Below, in pieces: positions 16,160 to 24,582 of a stretch of DNA of 64,000 nt (positions within the stretch are counted from its first letter, which is position 1; each line of letters opens with the position of its first letter). Position numbers and translations under genes: made by a program. A model generated the notes under the pieces. It worked only from the letters and a program-made list of their open reading frames with translations. It searched no databases and had not been told where the DNA came from. The stretch lies in assembly GCF_044360475.1 (NCBI RefSeq), contig NZ_CP043494.1:2790001-2854000 (forward strand). Reading direction: 5' to 3'. The stretch comes from Archangium minus. Its GTDB lineage: Bacteria > Myxococcota > Myxococcia > Myxococcales > Myxococcaceae.

Positions 16160-17638
16160 TCACTCCTCGCCAGGCGACTGGACGATGAGCTTCTCCTTGC
16201 CGCACACGTCGCAGCGCAGGTGGACGAAGAGGTCCTCCTCGCTCTCCTCGGGCACCTCTCCCTCGGGCACACCCAGCTCGGCCTTGGCGAGCACGGGCAC
16301 CTTGCGGGGGATGTCCTCGGCGCGCAGCGACTGCACGTAGGTCATCTCCCGGTCGTGGCACTCGCGCGTCTCGGGGCCGGTGAGCCAGGCGGGCTCCATA
16401 CCCTCGGGCAGCCGGCCGATGAGCTCCATATGGGAGAGGGCCTCGGCCAGGTACGCCAGGCGCCGCAGGCGGGCCTCGTCGGGGAGGGCGGCGAACACCT
16501 GGAAGCCCTCGAGCAGCGCCTGCCGGTCCTCGCCGGTGGCCAGCTGCGCCAGCTCCATGGCGGCGTCGGCCGACTCGAGCGCCTCTTCCCAGTTGTTCTC
16601 CGGGTTGAAGCCGGCCTCGAGCAGCGCGGTGTAGAGCTGGGTGGCGGCAAGTCGGCGGCGCACCTCGTGGGTGTGCTCCACCACCTCGTGGGGCAGCCGC
16701 AGCTCCAGCAGGGCGCCCGTGGTGCGCGGGTCCACCGAGCCGGTGATGTCATCCACCTGGAGCTCCTCGCGCAGGGCGCCCTTGAGCACCTTGGCCGCGG
16801 AGAAGCGGAAGGAGGGCACTACGCCCACCTCGCGCAGGTACATGGCGGCGAGGTTGGAGTCCTTGCCGCCCAGGCGCAGGGAGCGCTGGGCGCGCTCCAC
16901 GGCACCGGGGTCCGCCGCGGGCTTCTTGTTCTCCAGCCGCGTCTTCACCGCCTCGCGGTAGAGCGTCTCCAGCGAGGAGCCGGGCGGCAGGCGAGGGGGC
17001 AGCAGCGGGCGCAGGCCCGGCACATCGAGCACCCACAGGGGCGGCGCGCCCAGGCGCTTGAGGGCGCGGAAGAAGAGCTGGCCCGGGTTGTCCTGGGGCT
17101 TGAAGGGCGGCAGCTCGTTCTCCGCCGGCTGCTGCTCGGGCGAGGACATGGAGAGCACGGCGGCCGGGCCCATCACCTTGTCACGCTGCTCGCGGGTGAA
17201 GGCGGTGATGCCCTGCACGGGGGGCGGTGGGGGCGGGGGCGGCTCGTCGCCATCCAGACCGGTGACGCGGTCCATGTCGACCTCGTCAAAGTCCGCCTCG
17301 TCCAAGCCCTTGGCGCCGGTGAAGTCGCAGCGCAGCAGCTTGAGCTTCTCGAAGGTGGCGCCCTCCAGGTTCGCGCCTCGGAAGTCGCAGTCCTGGAGCC
17401 GGCCGCCGTGGAAGTAGGCGTTGGAAAGGTCCGTGTCGCGGAAGTTCACCTTGGACAGGTCGCAGCGCTCCCACTCGCTGCCCACCAGTTCCAGACCCGA
17501 CAAGTCGGTATTGGCGGAGAAGAGCTGCGAGAAGGTCGCGCCCGTGTGCTCGGTGGGGACCTTGCCAGCCTTGCGCAGGCGGTTCCACTCGGCGCTTCCG
17601 TTCTGTAGGAGCTGTTCAATCGTGGGGGCTTTCGGCAT
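16160..17638 (-). CDS. pentapeptide-repeat protein with Cys-pair C-terminus
   Basis: A 492-residue cytoplasmic protein. Residues about 30-130 are pentapeptide repeats (CDLSKVNFRDTDLSNAYF, CDFRGANLEGATF, CDFTGAKGLDEADF), which fold as a right-handed quadrilateral beta-helix. A run of eight prolines (about 133-140) leads to a long helical region without recognised domain. The last 25 residues hold a CDVCGKEKL pair that may bind metal. No enzymatic motif is visible. It is divergent from the pseudouridine synthase with 43 bases between starts, so the two promoters overlap. Confidence 0.8.
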   Translation of the reverse strand: MPKAPTIEQLLQNGSAEWNRLRKAGKVPTEHTGATFSQLFSANTDLSGLELVGSEWERCDLSKVNFRDTDLSNAYFHGGRLQDCDFRGANLEGATFEKLKLLRCDFTGAKGLDEADFDEVDMDRVTGLDGDEPPPPPPPPVQGITAFTREQRDKVMGPAAVLSMSSPEQQPAENELPPFKPQDNPGQLFFRALKRLGAPPLWVLDVPGLRPLLPPRLPPGSSLETLYREAVKTRLENKKPAADPGAVERAQRSLRLGGKDSNLAAMYLREVGVVPSFRFSAAKVLKGALREELQVDDITGSVDPRTTGALLELRLPHEVVEHTHEVRRRLAATQLYTALLEAGFNPENNWEEALESADAAMELAQLATGEDRQALLEGFQVFAALPDEARLRRLAYLAEALSHMELIGRLPEGMEPAWLTGPETRECHDREMTYVQSLRAEDIPRKVPVLAKAELGVPEGEVPEESEEDLFVHLRCDVCGKEKLIVQSPGEE

Positions 17639-17681
17639 GGATCCGAATTTATCGGTGTGGTGAGGTCCGTACGCCAGTCAA

Positions 17682-18647
17682 ATGATCGAGTTCCGAATCG
17701 AGGAAGACAGCGCGGGCATGCGGTTGGACAAGTTCCTCCGCAAGAAGCTCGCGAACGTGCCCACCTCTCACCTCTTCAAGATGATTCGCGTGAAGAAGGT
17801 GCGGGTAAACGGCAAGCGCGCCCAGCCCGAGCAGCCCCTGGCGGCCGGCGACACCATCTCCATCCGGGGGACCGAGGAGCAGCTCCTCGCCCCCGCCAAC
17901 CCCGAGGAGCGTAAACCCCCTCCACCCCCTCCGGTGGACCCCAGTGAGCTCATCATCCTCATGGAGGACGACTGGATGATGGCGGTGGACAAGCCGAGTG
18001 GGATGGCGGTCCACACCGGCAGCGGCATCACCGGCGGGACGCTGGTGGACTACGTGCGCGCCTACCTGGGGCCCAAGGCGGTGCGCAACGACTTCGCGGC
18101 GAGCCCTGCTCACCGGCTCGACAGGGAGACAAGCGGCGTCATCCTGGTCGCCAAGCGCCGGCCGGCGATGGTCCACTTCACGGAACTCTTCACCAACGGA
18201 CATCCGCGCAAGAGGTATCTGACACTGGTCAAAGGGAAGATGCCGCGCGACTCAGGGGTCATTAACCTCCCGCTCGCTGAACACCAGCAGACGGCCGAGT
18301 CCAAGGCCCGTCGTGGGGTGAACATGCAGGAGGCCGTGACGCGATGGAAGGTCATCAAGCAGTCGGGCGAGGCAGCCCTCCTCTCCTGCGTCATCGAGAC
18401 CGGACGCACTCATCAGATAAGAAGGCATCTGACCGCCATTGGGCATCCGGTGGCGGGCGACAAGAAGTACGGTGACTTCGCGTTCAATCGGGACGTGCGG
18501 GCCCGTTGGGGTCTCAAACGGCTGTTCCTGCACGCCGAGCGCATTGAATTTCCCCACCCGGCTCACGGGGGCAAGGTGGAGGTGGAGGCGAAGCTGCCCC
18601 CGGAGTTGAAGGACGTGTTGAAGCGCGCCGCGCTGGAACCCTCATGA
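17682..18647 (+). CDS. RluA-family 23S rRNA pseudouridine synthase (RluC-like)
   Basis: A 321-residue pseudouridine synthase. The N-terminal S4 RNA-binding domain (MRLDKFLRKKL, KVRVNGKRAQPEQPLAAGD) precedes the catalytic domain with AVDKPSGMAVHTGSG, the HRLDRETSGVILVAK motif (catalytic Asp) and TGRTHQIRRHL. The domain order and length fit RluC/RluD-type enzymes that modify 23S rRNA; the exact uridine is not determinable. A proline-rich linker joins the two domains. Its stop overlaps the PBP start by 4 bases (ATGA), so translation is probably coupled. Confidence 0.93.
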   Translation: MIEFRIEEDSAGMRLDKFLRKKLANVPTSHLFKMIRVKKVRVNGKRAQPEQPLAAGDTISIRGTEEQLLAPANPEERKPPPPPPVDPSELIILMEDDWMMAVDKPSGMAVHTGSGITGGTLVDYVRAYLGPKAVRNDFAASPAHRLDRETSGVILVAKRRPAMVHFTELFTNGHPRKRYLTLVKGKMPRDSGVINLPLAEHQQTAESKARRGVNMQEAVTRWKVIKQSGEAALLSCVIETGRTHQIRRHLTAIGHPVAGDKKYGDFAFNRDVRARWGLKRLFLHAERIEFPHPAHGGKVEVEAKLPPELKDVLKRAALEPS

Positions 18648-21226
18648 GTACGAATCCCAACGAGAAGACCGATCGCTCCCAGTCGAAGCTGGTGCTCGAC
18701 GGTGTCCCTCCGAAGCGCCCCTGGTGGGTGGGCCTGCTGAAGTTCACCGCGTGGGCCACGCTGACGGGGGCCACCGCCGTGGTGGTCGTGGCGTTTGGCA
18801 TCTACTACCACTTCTCGCAGGGGCTGCCGGAGATCCCCAAGGTGGACCAGTACTGGCCGCCCATCGTCACCGAGGTGTACACGGATGACGCGGTGCTGGC
18901 CGGCGAGTTCTACCACCACCGGCGCAAGGTGGTGCCCTACGAGCGCATCCCCAAGCGCCTGGTGCAGGCCTTCATCGCGAGCGAGGACTCCAGCTTCTTC
19001 GACCACCAGGGCGTGGACGTGCTGGGCACGATGCGCGCCGGCTTCAAGACGATCCGCAAGAAGCTGGGCCTGGGCGGCAGCATGCAGGGTGGCTCCACCC
19101 TGACGCAGCAGACGGCCAAGGCCGTACTCATCGCCGCCGAGGGCTACGAGAGCGCCACGGCGAAGAACCTCACGCGCAAGATTCGTGAGGCCATCCTCGC
19201 CCGGCGCCTGGAGGAGGCGCTGACGAAGGAGGAGATCCTCTACCTCTACCTCAACAACGTCTTCCTCGGGCACCACAGCTACGGCGTGCAGAGCGCGGCG
19301 GAGAACTACTACCGCAAGGACGTGCGGGACCTGACGCTGGGCGAGATGACGCTCATCGCGGGTCTGCCCCAGGCGCCCAGCCGCTACTCGCCCTTCCTGC
19401 GGCCGGAGGCGGCGAAGAAGCGCCGCTCGTACGTGCTGCGGCGCATGTTCGACGAGGGAATGATCTCCGCGCAGGAGCGCGAGGCGGCCGACGCGGAGCC
19501 GGTGCGCGTGTACCCGGTGGAGGACGTCTTCCACGAGTTCGCGCCCTTCTTCACCGAGCAGGTGCGTCGTGACGTGGTGGAGCGCTACACCAACAAGGTG
19601 CTGCTCAACGAGGGTCTGAAGATCTTCGCCACCATGGACAGCGAGCGGCAGCGTGGCGCGCAGGAGGCGGTGCTCGAGGGGCTGCTGGCCATCGACAAGC
19701 GCCAGGGCTTCCGCGGGCCGGTGCTGCAGCTGGCCACGGAGCAGGAGCGCAAGGCCTTCCTGGAGAAGGCCACCAAGGTCATGGGCGACGAGAAGCTCGC
19801 GGAGAACAAGCTGTACGTGGCCCTCGTGACGAGCGTGAATCCGGACGGCCAGGGCGCGGAGGTGCGGGTGGGTCCGCACAAGGGCCTGCTGCCGCTGTTG
19901 GGCATGCGCTGGGCGCGCAAGGTGAACCCCGAGGGCTTCTACCCGGGGCTCATGCTCACCTCCGTGAAGCGGGCGCTGACCGTGGGCGACGTCGTCGTGG
20001 TGCGCCACGTGGTGAAGAAGGAGCTCACGGACGACAACGTCCAGTTCGACCGGAAGATGGACAAGGAGATCCCCGAGGGCGTGCCGCTCTTCCGGCTGGA
20101 GCAGGAGCCGGAGCTGCAGAGCGCGCTCGTGTCCGTGGATCCCCACCGCCAGTACCTGACGGCGATGGTGGGCGGCTACGACTTCGACGCCAACGAGTTC
20201 AACCGCGCCTTCCAGGCGTGCCGCCAGCCGGGCAGCTCCTTCAAGCCGCTGGTGTACTCGGCGGCGCTGGAGCAGCTCGGGTGGACGGGCGCCACCATCA
20301 TCGTGGACTCGCCCATCGTCGAGCACGACCCGGAGAACGGCGTCGCCTGGAAGCCGGACAACTACAGCGACGAGTTCCTGGGTGACGTGCTGCTGCGCAC
20401 GGCGCTGGTGAACTCGATGAACATCCCCGCGGTGAAGACGTTCGCGGCGGTGGGCGTGAAGAACATGGCCGAGTGGTCCACGCGCCTGGGCCTCACCACG
20501 CCGATGAACATGGACTTCTCCGCGGCGCTGGGCTCCTCGTGCGTGTACCCGTACGACCTGGCCAACGTGTACGCCACCTTCAACCGCTACGGCCGCAAGA
20601 AGCCCACGTACTTCGTGCGCAAGATTGAGGACCGCTTCGGGCGCACGCTGGAGGACCACACGGCCTACGACGACGCCTGGGCGCCACTGCAGGACCGGGT
20701 GGCCGCGGGCTACGCGCGGCTGTTCGAGCCGGGTGAGCAGGTGATGAGCCCCGAGACGGGCTTCATCCTCACCTCCATGCTGCGCGGCGTGGTGCAAGAG
20801 GGTACGGGCGCGCCGGCGCAGAAGCTGGGCAAGCCGGCGGCGGGTAAGACGGGTACCACCAACGACTCGTTCGACACGTGGTTCGCCGGCTACACGCGCG
20901 ACCTCGTGACGGTGACGTGGGTGGGCTACGACAAGAACGAGCACCCGCTGGGCCGCTACGAGACGGGTGGCCGCGCGTCGCTGCCCATCTGGCTCAACTA
21001 CATGAAGACGGCGCTGGCCGCGCGTCCCCAGTCCGACTTCTGGCCGCCCCAGTGGCTGAACGAGAACCTGGTGCTCAAGCGCGTGGACAAGAAGACGGGG
21101 AAGATCGCCTCGTCCGGCACCAAGGACGCGGTCAACATCTGGTTCAAGAAGGGCACCGCGCCGGCGGAAGTGACCCCCGAGAAGGGCTCGGTGGGCACGC
21201 AGGAATTCCTCATGGGGGCGCCGTAG
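18644..21226 (+). CDS. mrcA: class A penicillin-binding protein 1A
   Basis: An 860-residue bifunctional peptidoglycan synthase. One N-terminal membrane helix (about 33-55) anchors it. The GT51 glycosyltransferase has EDSSFFDHQG (Glu114) and GGSTLTQQTAK (149-159). The transpeptidase has the SxxK at Ser531-Lys534 (GSSFKP), NSMNIP as the SxN motif, and KTGT at 735-738. The stretch between (about 290-480) is the inserted domain usual for PBP1A. It polymerises and crosslinks glycan strands in the periplasm. It is co-transcribed with the pseudouridine synthase gene (4-base overlap) and convergent with the SDR gene. Confidence 0.95.
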   Translation: MSTNPNEKTDRSQSKLVLDGVPPKRPWWVGLLKFTAWATLTGATAVVVVAFGIYYHFSQGLPEIPKVDQYWPPIVTEVYTDDAVLAGEFYHHRRKVVPYERIPKRLVQAFIASEDSSFFDHQGVDVLGTMRAGFKTIRKKLGLGGSMQGGSTLTQQTAKAVLIAAEGYESATAKNLTRKIREAILARRLEEALTKEEILYLYLNNVFLGHHSYGVQSAAENYYRKDVRDLTLGEMTLIAGLPQAPSRYSPFLRPEAAKKRRSYVLRRMFDEGMISAQEREAADAEPVRVYPVEDVFHEFAPFFTEQVRRDVVERYTNKVLLNEGLKIFATMDSERQRGAQEAVLEGLLAIDKRQGFRGPVLQLATEQERKAFLEKATKVMGDEKLAENKLYVALVTSVNPDGQGAEVRVGPHKGLLPLLGMRWARKVNPEGFYPGLMLTSVKRALTVGDVVVVRHVVKKELTDDNVQFDRKMDKEIPEGVPLFRLEQEPELQSALVSVDPHRQYLTAMVGGYDFDANEFNRAFQACRQPGSSFKPLVYSAALEQLGWTGATIIVDSPIVEHDPENGVAWKPDNYSDEFLGDVLLRTALVNSMNIPAVKTFAAVGVKNMAEWSTRLGLTTPMNMDFSAALGSSCVYPYDLANVYATFNRYGRKKPTYFVRKIEDRFGRTLEDHTAYDDAWAPLQDRVAAGYARLFEPGEQVMSPETGFILTSMLRGVVQEGTGAPAQKLGKPAAGKTGTTNDSFDTWFAGYTRDLVTVTWVGYDKNEHPLGRYETGGRASLPIWLNYMKTALAARPQSDFWPPQWLNENLVLKRVDKKTGKIASSGTKDAVNIWFKKGTAPAEVTPEKGSVGTQEFLMGAP

Positions 21227-21252
21227 CGACGCGCCCCGGGCACCGCCGTGCG

Positions 21253-22011
21253 TCAGCGCAGCTTGCGCATGGCGGTGTCGAAGAGGACGTTGGGCATCAC
21301 CTTCATCAGGCTCATGAGGCTGGCCGTCTGCCAGGGGAAGGCATACTCGGCCTCTCCGCGGAGGATGGCCTTGCCCATCAGCTCCACCGCCTCCTCCGTC
21401 TCCAGGAGGAAGGGCATGGACTTGTTCTGCGCCGTCATCTCGCTCTTCACGAAGCCGGGGTAGATGCAGGTGACGCGCACGCCAGTTGTCTTCAGGTCCA
21501 CGCGCAGACTCTCCATGAAGGTGGAGAGGAAGGCCTTGGAAGCGGAGTAGGCCGCCTGACGCTTCAATCCCCGCCAGGCGGCGAGGCTGGCCACGCCCAC
21601 GATGTGGCCCCGCTTGCGCTCCACCATCTGGGGCAGCACGGCACACAGGGTGGCGGCGGCGCCGGTGACGTTCACGTCGATGGTCTTCTTGACCGTCTCC
21701 CAGTTGATGCGCTTGCCGGACGACTCCTGGCCGAAGCCGGCGTTGGCGATGATGAGATCCAACCCGCCGCAGGCGGCGTCCAGCTCGCGGATGCGGGTGA
21801 GGGTGGCCTCCTCGTCGGCGACGTCCAACTCCACGGGCTCGATGTGGGCGCCGGCCGCGCGGGCCTCGTTGGCGAGCGCCTCCAGGTTTTCACGGCGCCG
21901 GGCCGCGGCGTACACCTTGACGCCGCGCCGGGCGAACCAGAGCGCCAGCCCACGACCCAGGCCGCTCGAGGCCCCTGTGATTAGCGCCGTCCGATAGCTC
22001 ATCTCCGCCAT
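21253..22011 (-). CDS. short-chain dehydrogenase/reductase
   Basis: A 252-residue classical SDR. The NAD(P) motif TGASSGLG is near the N-terminus, the NAG-type IANAGFG follows, a serine precedes the catalytic site (GVASLAAWRG) and the active-site YSASK is present. Arg residues after the first beta strand (AARRREN) suggest NADP preference. The start at 22011 is preferred because homologues begin a few residues before TGASSG; an upstream in-frame ATG at 22071 would add a non-conserved tail over the intergenic region. The C-terminal hydrophobic LMSLMKVMPNVLF may bind membrane lipids. It is last in a minus-strand group behind the GST. Confidence 0.88.
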   Translation of the reverse strand: MAEMSYRTALITGASSGLGRGLALWFARRGVKVYAAARRRENLEALANEARAAGAHIEPVELDVADEEATLTRIRELDAACGGLDLIIANAGFGQESSGKRINWETVKKTIDVNVTGAAATLCAVLPQMVERKRGHIVGVASLAAWRGLKRQAAYSASKAFLSTFMESLRVDLKTTGVRVTCIYPGFVKSEMTAQNKSMPFLLETEEAVELMGKAILRGEAEYAFPWQTASLMSLMKVMPNVLFDTAMRKLR

Positions 22012-22099
22012 GTGTGCTCCCTTCGGATGTCGGTGCCCTTCCTGCCACGGAAGGGCGGGGGAGGGGAGCACAAATGGCGCGGTGCGGCACGTTCCAGGT

Positions 22100-22780
22100 C
22101 TACCGCTGGACGATGCTCTGGACCGACTGGATGGCCTGGGCCTGGGCGGCGGGGGACGTGCCGATATTCGAGGGTTGCGGCACGGTGATTCCCTTCTGCG
22201 CCGCGGGCCGCTGCTCGATGGCCGCCAGCCACCGTTGCAGGTTCGGCAGGCCGTCCACGGACACGCCCGCCCACCCGTGGATGCGCACCCACGCCCAGTT
22301 CGCGATGTCGGCGATGCTGTAGTCCCCCGCCAGGTACTCGCTCTCCCCGAGCCGCGTGTCGAGCACCGTGTAGAGCCGCCGCGTCTCGTTCTGGTAACGG
22401 TCGATCGCCGGTTGAATCTTCTCCGGGAAGTAGCGGAAGAAGACGTTGGCCTGCCCCTGCATGGGGCCCACGCCGGCCATCTGGAACATCAGCCACTGCG
22501 TCACGAGCGAGCGGCCCTTGCGGTCCGTGGGCATCAGCTTCCCTGTCTTCTCCGCCAGGTAGAGCATGATGGCGCCCGACTCGAACACCGCGAAGTTCCC
22601 TTCCTCGCGGTCCACGATGGCCGGGATGCGCCCGTTGGGGTTGATCTTCAGGAACGCGGGCTGCTTCTGCACCCCCTTGCTGATGTCGATGGGGTGCACC
22701 GTGTACGGCAGTCCCAGCTCCTCCAACGTGACGGATACCTTGTAACCATTGGGTGTCATCCACGTGTACAGGTCGATCAT
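22100..22780 (-). CDS. glutathione S-transferase, YfcG/YghU-like
   Basis: A 226-residue two-domain GST. The thioredoxin-like N-terminal domain has TPNGYKVSVTLEELGLPY, INPNGRIPAIVD and VFESGAIMLYLAE (Glu-Ser glutathione site). TPNG at the active site is typical of Nu-class enzymes such as YfcG, which often act as disulfide reductases. The C-terminal all-helical domain contains the ADIANWAWV motif. AAGGAA precedes the ATG at 22780. The C-terminal 25 residues are Gln/Ala-rich. It follows the unknown gene by 25 bases and is probably in one operon with it. Confidence 0.9.
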   Translation of the reverse strand: MIDLYTWMTPNGYKVSVTLEELGLPYTVHPIDISKGVQKQPAFLKINPNGRIPAIVDREEGNFAVFESGAIMLYLAEKTGKLMPTDRKGRSLVTQWLMFQMAGVGPMQGQANVFFRYFPEKIQPAIDRYQNETRRLYTVLDTRLGESEYLAGDYSIADIANWAWVRIHGWAGVSVDGLPNLQRWLAAIEQRPAAQKGITVPQPSNIGTSPAAQAQAIQSVQSIVQR

Positions 22781-22805
22781 CGGCAGGTTCCTTTTTGGTG
22801 GGCGC

Positions 22806-23348
22806 TCAGGCCCCAAACAGCCCCTGGAGCACCTCGCGGTAGTAGTTGGTACTGCCCACGTGCGAGGAATGCCACTTCGCCGACTGGCTCAGCCGGTTGA
22901 CCACCGCCTCGAACTCGGCCTGGCTTACGTCCCGTAGCGACATGTACAGCCGCGCTGCGCCCTGCAGGTACGCGAAGAGCGGGTGCGGGTCGCTCCCATC
23001 CGGCCTGCGGCGCAGCTGGCGGTAGAGCCGCTCGAACTCGTCATCTGTCTCGGGCTTGCCAATGGCCGCGCAGTAGTTGGCGGCCGTTGACTCCAGCAGC
23101 AGCAAGAAGGGCTGGTACTGCAGCGGCGGCGTCCGCGATAGATCCGGCGGTACCGTCGAGCCCGTCCACAGCTGCGAGATGGGCTTGAGCGCCGTCAGCA
23201 CCAGGCCCTCGTTGCCCATCACCGCCACTTCCCCGCGCGGTGTCACTATCTTCTTATTCTCGTCGCGCTGGATGGCGACCCGCAGCATCTCGGGCTGGTC
23301 CACCTTCAGGCCCGCGCGCTGCAACTTCTCCACGGCTTCAGCATCCAC
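22806..23348 (-). CDS. unassigned conserved-type protein
   Basis: A 180-residue soluble protein I do not recognise. It begins with GTG at 23348 (MDAEAVEKLQRAGL). It has a beta-rich first third (VAIQRDENKKIVTPRGEVAVMGNEGLV cut by a turn) and a helical remainder rich in Arg, Tyr and Leu (FERLYRQLRRRPDGSD, LQGAARLYMSLRDVSQAEF). No signal peptide or membrane segment. Codon use is like the neighbours and spacing is operon-like (51 bases after the deacetylase-like gene, 25 before the GST). Confidence 0.7.
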   Translation of the reverse strand: MDAEAVEKLQRAGLKVDQPEMLRVAIQRDENKKIVTPRGEVAVMGNEGLVLTALKPISQLWTGSTVPPDLSRTPPLQYQPFLLLLESTAANYCAAIGKPETDDEFERLYRQLRRRPDGSDPHPLFAYLQGAARLYMSLRDVSQAEFEAVVNRLSQSAKWHSSHVGSTNYYREVLQGLFGA

Positions 23349-23399
23349 GTCTCACCCCACCACCTGTGAATGTCGTCCAGGTCTCGACTCAGGCGTGCC

Positions 23400-24431
23400 T
23401 CACCGGCCCAGCACGGACCAGTAGGGCTTGTGCGCCTCACGGCTGCGCCGCAGCGCCTCCGCCGCTCCCCGTGAGACCCCTTCCGGGAAGCGGTCCTTGA
23501 TGTCCTCCGCCATCACCTCCACGCAGGCGTGCACCGACTGCGAGAGGCCCTCCAGCGAGTAGCCCCCCTCTAGCAGCAGCACCAGCCGTCCCCCGCATGC
23601 GCTCTCTGCCAGCGCCTTGAGCTCGGTGGCCATGGCCGCGAAGCCCCGCTCGGTGAGCTCGAGGTCGCCGAGAGGATCCTTGCGGTGCGCGTCAAAGCCC
23701 GCGGACACCAGCACCAGGTCCGGCTTGTAGGCCTGCGCCACGGGGAGGAAGAGATCCTGGAAGAACGCTCCGTAGTCCGCGTCCGTCGCGCCTGGCGGCA
23801 CGCCACAGTTGAGGGTGTAGCCCTCGCCCGCGCCCTCGCCCACCTCGGTGGGGGCGCCCGTGTCCGGGTAGAAGGGGAACTGGTGCGCGGACATGTAGAG
23901 CACGTCCCGCCGGCCCCAGAAGGCCGCCTGCGTGCCGTTGCCGTGGTGCACATCCCAGTCGAAGATCAGCACCCGCTCGGCGCCCTGGCGGCGCGCGGCC
24001 TCCGCGGCGATGGCCGCGTTGTTGAAGAGGCAGAAGCCCATGGATTGATCCGGCTCGGCGTGGTGTCCCGGGGGCCGGACCAGCGCGAAGGCGTTGCGCG
24101 CTCGTCCCGCCAGCACCTCCTCCACCGCTTGCACCGACGCCCCCGCCGCCCGCAGCGCCGCCTCGTAGCTGTCCGGTGACGTCACCGTGTCCGGGTCGAT
24201 GAGCTCGGTACGGCCTCGCAGCCCCCGCAGGTACTCGCGCAGCCTCGGGGTGTGGACCGCGGCGAGCTCTTCCTCGGTGGCCGAGCGAGGGGCCCGACGC
24301 TCGACTCCCGAGATGGGCTCGCACTCGAGCACATCCAGGATGCGGGCCAGGCGCTCGGCTCGTTCCGGGTGCTCCGGCCCCGGGTCGTGCCGGAGGAAGA
24401 GAGGATCGGTGAGCAGCAGCGTCTGGGTCAT
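23400..24431 (-). CDS. histone-deacetylase-family protein
   Basis: A 343-residue member of the arginase-like zinc deacetylase fold (class II HDAC/acetoin-utilisation/acetylpolyamine amidohydrolase family). The substrate tunnel and metal motifs are visible: RPPGHHAEPDQSMGFCLFNN, the zinc ligands in FDWDVHHGNGTQ, a later Asp in SAGFDAHRKDPLG, and the final LEGGYSLEGL. Substrate could be an acetylated polyamine, protein lysine or other amide. ATG 24431 is chosen over the in-frame GTG at 24446. It heads the minus-strand group and is divergent from the chemoreceptor. Confidence 0.92.
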   Translation of the reverse strand: MTQTLLLTDPLFLRHDPGPEHPERAERLARILDVLECEPISGVERRAPRSATEEELAAVHTPRLREYLRGLRGRTELIDPDTVTSPDSYEAALRAAGASVQAVEEVLAGRARNAFALVRPPGHHAEPDQSMGFCLFNNAAIAAEAARRQGAERVLIFDWDVHHGNGTQAAFWGRRDVLYMSAHQFPFYPDTGAPTEVGEGAGEGYTLNCGVPPGATDADYGAFFQDLFLPVAQAYKPDLVLVSAGFDAHRKDPLGDLELTERGFAAMATELKALAESACGGRLVLLLEGGYSLEGLSQSVHACVEVMAEDIKDRFPEGVSRGAAEALRRSREAHKPYWSVLGR

Positions 24432-24582
24432 GGCGTGGGTTCCCACCCAACCAGTATGGCGCGAACGAAGCCGCGACGCCCGCCCTCTCTCTCCCCGAGC
24501 GAGGGACGGGAGGCAGGGCCCCCCGGGCAGGACCGCCGGTTTCTTGCCCTTCGAGGGTCAACCTTCCTACAGTCCTCGGGCC

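Noticed and set aside
18563..21646. 1027-codon open frame antisense to the PBP gene
   Set aside because: Same composition artefact; the plus-strand frame has unmistakable GT51 and transpeptidase motifs.
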